Assembly (NCBI RefSeq): GCF_047675955.1
Contig: NW_027327634.1
Span: forward strand, 186,001-250,000
Length of the DNA stretch: 64,000 nucleotides
DNA from: Chlorocebus sabaeus
Taxonomy: Eukaryota > Chordata > Mammalia > Primates > Cercopithecidae
Reading direction: 5' to 3'
A program made the position numbers and the translations under genes. Below the pieces are notes generated by a model that made no database searches, had not been told where the DNA came from, and saw only the letters and a list, made by a program, of their open reading frames with translations. Positions within the stretch are counted from its first letter, which is position 1; each line of letters begins with the position of its first letter. Below are positions 12,661-23,811 of the stretch, one piece after another.

Positions 12661-14091
12661 TTACTGACATCTAACACCCGGGGAGGCCCTTAGACAGAAC
12701 TGCAGTCACAAGTCGGCTTCATTCAGGCATTCATCACCAGCCCCCGGAAGCCACCTCTCCTGTCCCCACGGGGAGGGGGGGCCGAGACCGCAGGCGTCGC
12801 TGGGCTTACAGATCCCCAGGCTGGCAACCCAGCGAAATCAGGAGGGCTCGGCCACGGCCCTGGAGGGAGACGGGTACTGGCTCAGGTATGCGGCACACGG
12901 GTCCTCATTTCCATGCGGCGTCACCTACGACAGCGTCGGGTGAAAGCCAGTGGGGCTTGGCATTCCTGGGATAGACGGTCCTGGAATTACAAGGGAAGCT
13001 TTTTCACTTCTCCCCTCTGAACACATGAGGTCCATGGTCCCCGCTCACATCTAACCCTGGGAATCGGAATCGGTGACTCCTTGTCCACCTGAGGACCACC
13101 CAAGAGGATCCACACACCTGCTGCAACAGCAGCACCGCACCTGGTCCGCAGGGGAGCAAAGCAAATCCCACCTTTTGACGAAAACTGGATTACCCCGACA
13201 CTGGCAGCCTGCAGTGTGTATATATCGTCAGGCCCCCACATCTGCGGCGCCACCTGCAAGAGGAACACAAACCCTTAGTCCCGGGTTCTCACGATGGCCT
13301 GTGAGGTGGATGCTGGCACCTTCTCTTCTCCCAGTGGAGAGGAGAGAAGGCCAGGGCCAGGGCCAGAGCTGGCGTGTCAGGAGGGTCAGGGTTCAAAAAC
13401 CCCATCATCCGCCTCACAAAGCAGCCCTGACCGTTCAAGTGACTTCTATCATCAGCCTGAAAATGGACCACAGTTACCAGTAATTCTGAGTGCTGTTCCT
13501 TCTGACGTCAGACATTTCGCTAGAAAGATTTTGCCAAATCGGCTTTCAAAATCCTATGCTATGAAATGTCTAATGAAAATCTGAGCTGTGAAATAAAGCA
13601 CACATTTCAATGAATCCCAAAATGACTATCCCGAAGGAAGTTGTAACTTGAAGTGAAAAATATCCTCTAAAAGACATCAGCCAGAATTACCTGCCATCAT
13701 TACTGATCCCATATGATTAATGAATTCTACAGCATCATCTCAGATATGAACTCAAAACCATGAGCTGAATGCACATGTTAGCACAACCAAAGTTCTGCTT
13801 TCATAAGCAGCACAGGCGTCTCTGGAGAGGATTTTAATTGGGACTACAATGCGCACGGTGGTGGTAAGAGGTTTCATGCCGGCTGTTCTCCAAGGTGCAA
13901 CACAGAAACACCACTAACCTCGAAGACACCTTTGTAACGAGATGATGAGAGACGATGTGGACAGAATACTGGAAATATTTGAAAAGGAGAAACAATGCAA
14001 GGAAAGAATCTTATCAGTTACACTTTAACACGCTTAGAAAAAACCGATTTCTCTTTTGGGATGATTAAAGAAGAAAACGACATTTCTGGAT

Positions 14092-14382
14092 TTTTCTTTT
14101 TCTTTTTTTTTTTTTTACATTTTCCTTTCTGAGACAGGATCTTGGCTCTGTCACCAAGACTGGAGTACAGTGGAGCAATCACAGCTCACCGTAGCCTTAA
14201 GTGTTCTTCCCACCTCGGACTCCAGAGTAGCAGGGACCACAGGCACGCACCACCATACTCAGCTAATTTTTCTGTTGTGAGAGAGATGGGGTGTCTTGCT
14301 CTGTTGTCCAGGCTGCTCTTGAACTCCTTGGCCTCACAAAGTGCTGCGATTACATTACGGGCATAAGCCAGCGTGCCCAACC
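14092..14382 (-). mobile_element. Old Alu, antisense, unit copy 2
   Basis: Same insertion as at 6052-6333, with a longer T/C-rich head and about half a dozen substitutions relative to copy 1. Confidence 0.88.
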
Positions 14383-15202
14383 AACCTTTTTCTTAATTCT
14401 ATAACAATTACGCCGCATTCAGAGGAAGGATAACTATCAGTGAGAAGAAACTTGGCGAAGCAATATGTTGATACGAAAACAAAATGGTAACAATTCCTCA
14501 TTGTGACATTTGAGTTTGAAACTGTTAACATACCAAGCAAAAATGATAGCTCAAATCAGGTTTTACAAAGAAGTCCAATAGATGATGATTCCAATTGTAC
14601 GTTTGTTTCTAGATCTGAGAAAGTCAGTCATAGCCAACTTCTACAGTTTTGTTGCCATAGACCCAAGATTAAATCACAATGTGCGTGCGAACGTGCCCCA
14701 GGGTGCGGCAGAGAACCCCACGCCCACCAAGCACGCATATGCAGAAATATTTTGCCCAGATCTATTTTCCAACATAGAATTAAAGAGGTCCCAGATATAC
14801 TTCTCTCTCTCCCCACCAAGTATGTGAGGTCAAGTTTATCCTAGTATTCGATAAAAAGGCTCACGTGAAAAAGGGAACAGCAACGCTCAGGCGACCCCCG
14901 CAGGCCCCGGCAGACGCTCTATAGCAGAAGGGACGCGGCACAGGCAGGGCTGTGGGTGCACCTGCACCCTCGCTAACCTCATGGTGCAAGCACCCGAGGC
15001 TCTACAGATTCCACTCCCAGAGTTAGTGGGAAACTCCATCCTAGCACCGGGATGCTCTGCGTTGCTAGATGTACCTGCTTTAAGATATGCATGAACTGTC
15101 CTTACTCTACACACGAGACTCACTAGGAGATACTTTCAGATTTATCGGAAAATAGACATTCCAGTAAATGCATTTCTATAAGATTCTCTACCTCTTTTCA
15201 CT

Positions 15203-15230
15203 GGGGGGGGTGGGGGAGGGGGGGAGGGGG
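15203..15230. repeat. G-rich tract, unit copy 2
   Basis: Counterpart of 7154-7182 with longer uninterrupted G runs (eight, five, eight and five). Confidence 0.75.
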
Positions 15231-15312
15231 AAAAGGTAACTTGCCTCCAAGGGTTGGAGACAAAGCCGTTACTGCAAGACAAGAGTGCTGCGCACCCCGG
15301 GAACCGCTGTGC

Positions 15313-15350
15313 CACGAGGCACGAGGCACGAGGCACGAGGCACGAGGCAC
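15313..15350. repeat. GAGGCAC heptamer minisatellite, unit copy 2
   Basis: Five or more tandem CACGAGG heptamers at the same place as in copy 1, so repeat number differs between array units. Confidence 0.8.
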
Positions 15351-15754
15351 CCCGGACGCAGGAGTAGCACACGAGGCTAGCACAGGCTGACGCCAGCCCT
15401 CTCCAGAAGCAGGCCTGTTCCTTCCTCCTCCCCCTCAGCCCCCAGCTCCCTCCAGGCCTCAGTGGCTGCTGACAGGGCAGAGGCCACAACTAGAGGAGGC
15501 TCTCAACTCCACCAGGGACAGGAGCCCCGGACGCTGGGGACTCCGCTGCTGCCCTCCGCGCCCACCTCCCTCTGCTCCGCCCTATCTCAGGAGCCAGTCG
15601 TGGCCACTTTGACCCTCTCCTTCCCTTCTGTGGCTACTACAAAAACCAGTCCAGCGAGTCCAGGCTGCCTCGCACGCCACGGATGCCCGGCACAGGCCAC
15701 AAGACCTCATGTAAGCTCCTGGGGCAAGAAGGCTCTTGCAGTATTTCGCTTTCT

Positions 15755-15878
15755 GGTTGAGCATCCCCAGCCTGAAATCCAAAGTGCTCCGAAGAGCATT
15801 TCCTGCGAGTGTCATATGAGGGAGAGCTCGGAATGTTTCAGGTTTCAGAGCATTTTGGAGTAGGGACGCTCAGCCTGA
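15755..15878. mobile_element. Small DNA transposon remnant, unit copy 2
   Basis: Counterpart of 7701-7824. Its right inverted end has an extra T-to-C change (GGGACGCTCAGCC). Confidence 0.6.
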
Positions 15879-16367
15879 ATTTGAACGTCTTTTCAAGGAG
15901 GCCACACACTGAAGCCCCCGATGTCCGCCCCACACAATCCCAGCACACCCTCTGAAGTCCCCAGCAACAAGATTTTTGTTCTTCAAAAAAAAAAATAATA
16001 AAAGGTAAATAGATCAATAAATAAATAACCCCAAGTCACATAAACTCACACGCAACCACTGAAGGGGGTTGTGGACACCTGCACAGACTGGATGAAATGG
16101 AACTGTCACATCTTTACCAGGGTAATTTCAAGTCATTCCTCAAAACACACACCTGTTTTACTGAGCTGCATTTTAAGGTGAACACACACAAATCATTTCG
16201 GGGAAACAAATGTCACTTTGGGCTGTGTGTGGTTTCTTGACTCCTGGGAATAACTCAGCGTTCACACCCTCACTTCTGGATAAGGGAGAAGATGCAAAGA
16301 AATCTGTTAAAACAAAGACATGGAAACAAGTTTAAGAAGGGTTTGAAAGGTTCCTCCTGTCCCCCTG

Positions 16368-16507
16368 GAGGGGAGAGGAGGACGCCTGGAAGGCTTACGG
16401 GGGACAGGAGCACAGCCTCCTCGGTGTGCCATGGACGTCGCCTCGCTGAGGGGAGAGGACGATGCCTGGAAGGCTCACGGGGGTGGGAGCACAGCCTCCT
16501 CAGTGCT
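16368..16507. repeat. Internal 81-bp tandem duplication, unit copy 3
   Basis: Same internal duplication as at 286-425, at the matching place in the third unit. Confidence 0.8.
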
Positions 16508-17374
16508 TTCTACACTCAGCAGCTTCAGAGATTCCCGTAGAAGCAGAACGCGTGAGAACCGAGACCGGAACACACCCCAAAGAAAGGGGATGAGGGGTCA
16601 ACAAAAGCATTCGCTCATTACCAAGGAGCACGGGCATGACGCCGCTTCAAAGAACGTGTGAAAAAGTCACTCACGGGTGTTTCAGAAAATAAGGGTAGCG
16701 TGAGATTGCTCGATCAGTTCAAACAGGCTGCCATCCCCCAGGCCATGAAGCCCCTGAGATGAGCCTCTCTCAGTGAACAGAAGTCACTCGCACCTCTGCC
16801 AGAGAAAGTCCTACAAGCCGACACGTGACCTCACGAAACCTGGCCTACAGCCCGTCGACCACAGTGAGTCTGACACGGTACATCCCTCCAGATGGTTAAG
16901 GACCCCAGCCTTCTCGACACCAGGGATGGGTATCGCGGAAGACAATTTTTCTGAGGGGTGGTTTTGAAATGCAACTGTTCCACCTCAGGTCAGGCATTGG
17001 ATCCTCATAAGGAGCACCTCCGAGATCCCTTCACATGCCGTTTACAATAGGGTCCCAGCGCCTAGGAGAATCTAAATGCTGCCGCTGATCCAAGAGGAGG
17101 CAGAGCTCAGGCGGTCATGCTCACTTCGCCCGCCACTCACCTCCGGCTATGACCCCGCGGTCCCTAACAGACCATGGACCAGCACCAGTCTGCAGTCCAG
17201 GACTAAGCCCTACTGGCCAGCACACACACACCAGCCCAGGTGGAGACACTACTCGTGACCCTGGCTGGGCAGGAAGGAAGCCTGAGGGCCATTTCCTGAC
17301 CAGGATGCCACACCCCCGACCCAAATACAGAGGTTCCCCATAAAAACCCACTGTACACTCACCAGAAAACAGAG

Positions 17375-17562
17375 CCACACCTGGGCAACACAACGAGACC
17401 CCCCATCCCTGCAACAAAGAAAAGAAAATTAGCCAGGCATGCTGGTGCGTGCCCCAGGTCCCAGCTGCTCGGGTGACTGAGGGGGGAGGATCGCCTGAGC
17501 CAGGGATCACGCCACCGCATGCCAGCCTGGGTGACAGAGCAAGACCCTGTCTCGGAAAATAT
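17375..17562 (+). mobile_element. AluJ-like fragment, unit copy 3
   Basis: Same Alu fragment, with the copy-1-type tail. The insertion predates amplification of the array. Confidence 0.85.
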
Positions 17563-20335
17563 AAATAAACTAAAAACCAACAGAAACTGGGTGCATGTAG
17601 GGTGGAAGAAACGCCGCAGGAGACTAGCGAACGGCACCACAGGGTTTCTATCAGGAAGAACAGCACGTCTCCCAACCAAGTGCTCCCGCCCTCATGAGAC
17701 CCTGTGCTTGGGAAGCACCAGCGAGGCCACGTGGCTGGCCTCTTCCTGCTTTAAATCAAGTGGAGCCAGACGCTGTGATGACACACAGGGACTATGACAA
17801 ACCCTGGAGGTTCTAACTGAGAAAACAATGACATGTGTGAGTTCCTATGACAACGTCTCAAAACAATGGAAGGAGGGTACCGTTTGCAGATAAGACAACT
17901 TCTGAAGTCTATTCAAGTGTTACCTCTTGGGAAAATAGGGAAGACTCATTTTCTCCATAGACAGCGCACACACAGCACTTTGCCACACATAATACAAGGC
18001 GGTTTATGGCAGTGGCCGCATATTTTCACGTGTATCACCTTTTGGGCATCTTCTAGGTTTGCTAGAGCCGGCGGCTACTTTTATTCCCCACAAAACACAC
18101 AGAAATGCATGAGCATTATCTCCTCTCATGGAGCATCTACACTAACAGGAAGAAGAATGTCGTGCTCCAAGTGTACCTGCAAACACGGTTTTCTTCTGAA
18201 AACCCAAGTGCATGCAAAGCAAACACGGCATATCACTAAAGCGCACAGGAGAGCAGAGCACCTCTTAGTAGAAAGCATGTAAAGGATAGCTAGTTGGGAG
18301 CATTATTTTAAAACGTTTCTATGGAATGAGTTATCCCAGGGAGCCCGTTTGGTACCTGCATTCAAAGGCAAGTCATTATTCGACATCCAACCTTTAACAG
18401 AAGGTTCACAGTAAGATCCCCGGAAACGGCATTCCCCTGGTGACTTTTCAATGCTCAGATTGCAGTATCGATACAGCTTGGTAAGCAGTCAGGAGAGGGG
18501 CGGCTCAGAGGCTGAAAGCACACAGGTCAGGGCCCTCCTGGGTCCGACAGCCTCACCTGGGCCTCGCTTTCTGCACTGCCCAGGGCTGCTCATGAGATTG
18601 TGCCGAAACGGATGTGTGCACGCCAAACAGCTCTCAGCAGGGGCTCAACAGCCAGAAGCCGTTCCACCACACCGTCATCCCCCTTCTAACCAGAGAACAC
18701 CCGATACAGAAACAGGAGAAACAGGTATTAAATGAGTTGGCAAAGCCAAAATCCACCCGGATCTACCACTCCAAAACAAACATACACCACACTGCCCAAT
18801 ATTGATGGGAGCCAAAAACATGGAAGTCCTGAGAGCCCACACGGACCACAGCCAGACACCACTTCTGCAAGAACCAAGCACGCGCCTAGAGATCGCCCGT
18901 GATGACCCAGGAGAGCAGCTTGGAGCAGAGACAAACGTGAAGGAGAGGCACAGGGGCCAGGGTGCTGGGTGTGCCCGTCTGTGTGACCTCACTGAGATTG
19001 CTGACCTCTGGCCCTTGGTGTCCGTCCTGTGGAGGAGGTAGCCCCCAAATCCCTGCCTCCCTTCAGCGCTCACTGAGGCTGCCCTGAAGCCTCCCCAGGG
19101 CTGAGACCGCTTCGAAATCCTGTCAACTGCACACCCACATAAGCACACAAATAAACAAAGTGTCAAGTACGCAGACAGGAAAAGTATGCGAATCCTCCCG
19201 TATCCAACAGGCATTGAAAAAGGAACAGGAAAATTGTGGTAGTCTTGAAACCACCACCAGCTATCACGTCCTGTTGAGATGTTTTAGCCAATCAGGAACA
19301 TCTCTTTACCAAGCACCTGTGTGTTTAGGAAGTCCGTTGACAGATTCCAAACAACCTCGGAGCCTGCGACCTGACCCCCATTCTACGCGCATCACCTCTC
19401 CGGCGGAACAAGCCCTGGACACCATTCAGATGGCGAGGAACAGGAGCAAGGGTAGCTTTCCCTCACCACCACCAAACAAGCTCGACCCCGAGGAGCCCGG
19501 AGAACAGCGACGTTTGCTTAGACGCTTTCCCACTGACCTTGTCAGAGCGAACGTTCCCATCCCACGCCACCCAGTGTTTGACTCTCCCTGGGATGCCAGC
19601 AGCCGCCAACCCTCACAACTCACAAGCTGGAAACAGAGGCCAAGCTGACAGGAGGGAGGCCTCTCTCCATCCCCTACTGAATTCGCTCAGGACACGGAGG
19701 TTCCCAAACACACACGGCCCCGGGTATTCCACACCTGGAGAACATTCTAACAACAGACGCTGCAAAGACGTTCCCCTAAAGAGAAACTCAGTTTCTAACT
19801 TCCCTTAGGGAAAAATAGGAGGCCCAGAACTTTCCAGAAAATCAAGCCTGGGAGGAAGCCCCTCACCTCTGGCACTTCCTAAACCTGCCTTCCCGCAGGT
19901 GCTCAGGGATGTCCCCGCGCCAGCCCCGTCCACCCAGGACGGCAGCAGGGCTCAGGCAGCCAGCACCTGGGCAGCAGGCGAAGCAACCCCAGGGTGAAAA
20001 CGTCATCCCAGGCACCACTCCCCGGAGCCCCTCAGCAAGAAAAACAGAGGCGGGACCAGAACCGAGGGCTGACTCGAGGCTGGGGAGCCACAGACCCGCA
20101 CAGTTCAATCATCGGACACGCTCTGCTGTGGACAGAGGAGCCCAGCCCAGGGAGAGGCCAGCACAGAGATCCTCGTGCCGGCTCCACGGGCCAGCGTCCC
20201 CCAGGGCTGCAAGTTTGCGATCACAGCTTCAGAATCGGGTTCCAGAATCTTCCGGAATCAAAGACACACCCAACTGTAAAGCTGCCAGGACAGCAGGGCC
20301 CAGGAGCAGGCTCAGGGGAGGAGCAGGTAGAAACC

Positions 20336-20709
20336 CCACACACAGCACACACGTGTGCATGCTTACTCCACACATGCCACCCCTTCACCCGATACTATAC
20401 ACGCAAACGCCTCTATGCACTCCATACACACCCTCAAATACACTCACCAAATGTGATGCGTGTACACACTCCACACACCCTCCAACATACACGGCACACG
20501 CATGAACACGCTCACTCCACACACACCTGCTAAATACACTCACCACACACGCACAAACGTGACACACGTGCACACTCATTCCAGACCTCACGCCCCTCAC
20601 CAAGTACACAGGTGCACACATCCCCAAGTCCAGCACCTGCAGACTCCACAAGCTTTGGTTTCCCCCACTGTTTCTCTCCTCACATGAGATCCACACACAC
20701 ACGTGTCAT
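20336..20709. repeat. CA-rich degenerate minisatellite, unit copy 3
   Basis: Same block as in copy 1, carrying the copy-1 version of the two substitutions that mark copy 2. Confidence 0.85.
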
Positions 20710-21077
20710 TTACTGACATCTAACACCCGGGGAGGCCCTTAGACAGAACTGCAGTCACAAGTCGGCTTCATTCAGGCATTCATCACCAGCCCCTGGAAGC
20801 CACCTCTCCTGTCCCCACGGGGAGGGGGGGCCGAGACCGCAGGCGTCGCTGGGCTTACAGATCCCCAGGCTGGCAACCCAGCGAAATCAGGAGGGCTCGG
20901 CCACGGCCCTGGAGGGAGACGGGTACTGGCTCAGGTATGCGGCACACGGGTCCTCATTTCCATGCGGCGTCACCTACGACAGCGTCGGGTGAAAGCCAGT
21001 GGGGCTTGGCATTCCTGGGATAGACGGTCCTGGAATTACAAGGGAAGCTTTTTTACTTCTCCCCTCTGATCACATGA

Positions 21078-22544
21078 ATAAGGTCACCTGACGCCCGCCC
21101 TTCGCACCAAACATACAAACTGTTTTTCACACAAGACTGTGATGGAGCTAGCTCTCAGCTGAAAGCAAATACGTGAAACTTTATTTTCCCCATTTTGGAT
21201 GGAGTGTGAAGACTGTCAGCAATCCAGGGCCCCAGTGTGAAGCAGAGAACAGATGATCTGACTCCCGCCTGAACATTTTCTTCCCTCCCCTCTCTTGGAT
21301 ATTGAACACCCTCAGAGCTACTGAGTCACCCACATTTGCAGGTCATTTATCCAGCCACCAAGATAACGTAATTATGCGAGAAAAATGCCTTCTCAGGGCT
21401 TTGTCATACTCAACAAGGAAGCTCAGAAGGCTAGGGAAGGCCAAGAAAGGGGGAGCGTCCTCCAAACAGACAAAAACCGAGGAAACCTGTGCAGAGACTC
21501 TCTCAAGAGAGCAGAAACAGAGCCCGCTGTAGCCTTTAGGCCCTGTTGGCCGCAACCCTGCATTAGGTGACACACTTTCCACAGATGCATCCTGCTGGAC
21601 CCATTTGAAAAGTCCCGCTGGCGAGACACTGACACCCACTTCCAGCTCCTGCAAGACCGGCTGCAGCCCCACTCCACCCCGGGGCCAAGTCTCATTGGTT
21701 GGGAAGGGGATCTCACTGCTCAAACACTCCCTGCAAACAAAAAATCCAAAACCCCTCTTTAAGAATGTTTACTATAACCTCAAAAGACGACTCATCCCAA
21801 GACCATGGAAGATACACACACCTGACATCTGGTGGGCATCAGTGTCCAACGCCACGGCTTCCGTGTGGCGTGTGAAGCTGGAGTCCTGTCACGGTGACTC
21901 AGGCTGGGGTCTGAATAGGGGTCTTAAAAGCAACTAAGCAACTAGGACGTACACCCCAAAACCCAAGTCCCCACACTCATGTACCTGTCAAATGCTGCGT
22001 GGCCATCACCACCAGATGTGAACCAAGATCGATCTGTATCCTGTGGCCCTCATAACCTCCGTACATGCCTGGGCCCAGCACAGGCCTGCACGGTACCCTG
22101 CTCACCTCCAGTGGGGCTCTCTCCTGCCAAGGGGGATGGCCCTGAATTAAGTTGAGATTTCCAAAGCTCTACAAAAGTCATCCTTCCTCCTGCTGGTTCA
22201 GAAGGCCTAAAGCCCTGAAGACACCAGTGAGAATTGAGCTAGCCTCTTAAGACAGCTCAAACACCTACACACAGAACGCTGGACCTCTCTGCCCTGGAGA
22301 GCAGCCGATAACCCACTGGGCTAAACAGAAGGCACAGACATCACACACCCAGAAGCAAGTGGTGCTCACGTTTGCATTCCAGGAGCCGCCCATGTGAGTC
22401 CCCCCCTCCAAGGCTTCCAAGTCCCACTTGATTGTTTTCATCATATCTCTATAACATCAGAGACATTATATCTCGTGGTATCTATGAGATCGCCTCTACT
22501 TTTACGAGCACATATGCTCCCTGAGTTACCATGGGATGAAACTG
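21078..22544. other. Non-coding flank right of the array
   Basis: No gene or clear repeat is recognisable. Frames of up to about 126 codons occur (for example 21343-21723, minus strand), but they overlap others and match no family known to me. Confidence 0.6.
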
Positions 22545-22740
22545 TTCCAATAAACCCAGCGTAAGCTGAAAATATCCTAAATAGAAAGTGCATTTGACAT
22601 AATAGTTTCAACTTACAACGGGTTCATCCAGAGGCAGCCCATCTCGATTCGAACAATGCACTGAGTGTGACTAGTTCACACCATCACAAGGTTGAAAAAC
22701 AATCACAAATGTAACCATTGTGAGCCAGGGACCATCTGTA
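22545..22740. mobile_element. Tigger-type DNA transposon remnant
   Basis: Fragments such as GTAAGCTGAAAATATCCTAA, AACTTACAACGGGTTCATC and the terminal GGGACCATCTGTA resemble the ends of TcMar-Tigger elements. The copy is diverged, and subfamily and exact limits are uncertain. Confidence 0.5.
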
Positions 22741-23795
22741 TTGTGGCTCCTGTCTTCAGAGACAACAGAAACCTCTTCTTAGACAAGAATCACGATTTAT
22801 AATCCTCAAAATGTTTAACTAAAATTAGTTTAACAATCTACAGGTTCAAACAAAGCCGAAGTAGGCCCACAAGGCCGTTTGTGCCATTCACTAAGACACA
22901 TGACTCTGTAGTAACCCTCACCACAGCCCCTCATGGTGGGTCCCACAGGTGGCTGAGGCTTGTGGCTACGGACACTAATGAAACCAAAATCAGTATGCAG
23001 GTGCAGTCAAGTCATATGACTTCTCCACTAGAATATGCACAAATATTCATCAGCAAATCTGATCTTTGCTTTACCTCCCCCTCCCATGACCTAAAAAGGA
23101 GTCCACCACACACACACCCCACTTGAAAAAAAATTCGTCCTTGCATTCAATTCTGGGCATTTGGAATAGACCTAATGGGGGATTAAACCTTTCCTCCAAC
23201 CCATTGATTAGTCTTCCTAGAGGATGAAGGATTTTGCATAACACAAGTCAGCATGTAAAAGATCTTGTATAGAAACATACTTTCGAGTGGTCGTCATAGT
23301 GATTCAATATACAAAGGACCCAACACACAGCACAATGTCTATTAGAAGAATGATTAATTTGTTCCCCTAAAAATCCTAATATCTACATAGAAAAAATACC
23401 CTACACACATTTTATCATTCTTTACCAGTATAGTCATACAAAGGAGTATCACAAAAGCAAAAGAACACATTTGGTTTGACTCACAGTTCTAAATTTAATA
23501 TAAAATTGCAAAAACCACCAAGACAAACATGACTATGAAGTATTTAACGATCTTCACCTAAATTCAAGTCACCATTCAACCACCAATACCTCTGCTCTCC
23601 TTACAGGAACTTTCCAAAAGTCAATTCTGGAATTAACAGGACAAATTTTTCTGGTGATAGAAATTAGGAAGAAATTGGTTGAAGACTGTTCCTTGGCTGT
23701 CAAATTTTTCTCAATAATATTTTGTAAAATAAAAGCGTCAAACAGATCTTTACATTAACTTACAATCTATCAAGCAATACTGGAGCAAGCTTTAA
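22741..23795. other. Non-coding, AT-rich, no feature seen
   Basis: No gene, RNA or confidently named repeat is visible up to the L1 target-site duplication. Confidence 0.6.
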
Positions 23796-23811
23796 ATATT
23801 AGCCACATTCT

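Larger units (their letters stand above)
8029..16082. repeat. Macrosatellite unit, copy 2 (8,054 bp)
   Basis: This is the second full copy. By eye it shows only about ten differences from copy 1 over the first 5.5 kb. Several dozen substitutions and small indels fall in the last 2.4 kb (about 13620-16082). Indels explain the 26-bp length gain: a 12-bp insert near 11090, a longer T/C-rich head on the antisense Alu near 14095, and extra GAGGCAC heptamers near 15320. Confidence 0.97.
16083..21077. repeat. Macrosatellite unit, copy 3 (truncated, about 5.0 kb)
   Basis: The third copy starts in phase with the others and is near-identical up to about 21069. After a seven-base shared CACATGA the sequence becomes unrelated to the unit. 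It therefore holds only the first 62 percent of the repeat. It shares the 12-bp insert with copy 2, lacks five bases (an AAAGA-type deletion near 19183), and elsewhere carries copy-1-type variants. This marks the right edge of the array. Confidence 0.96.
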
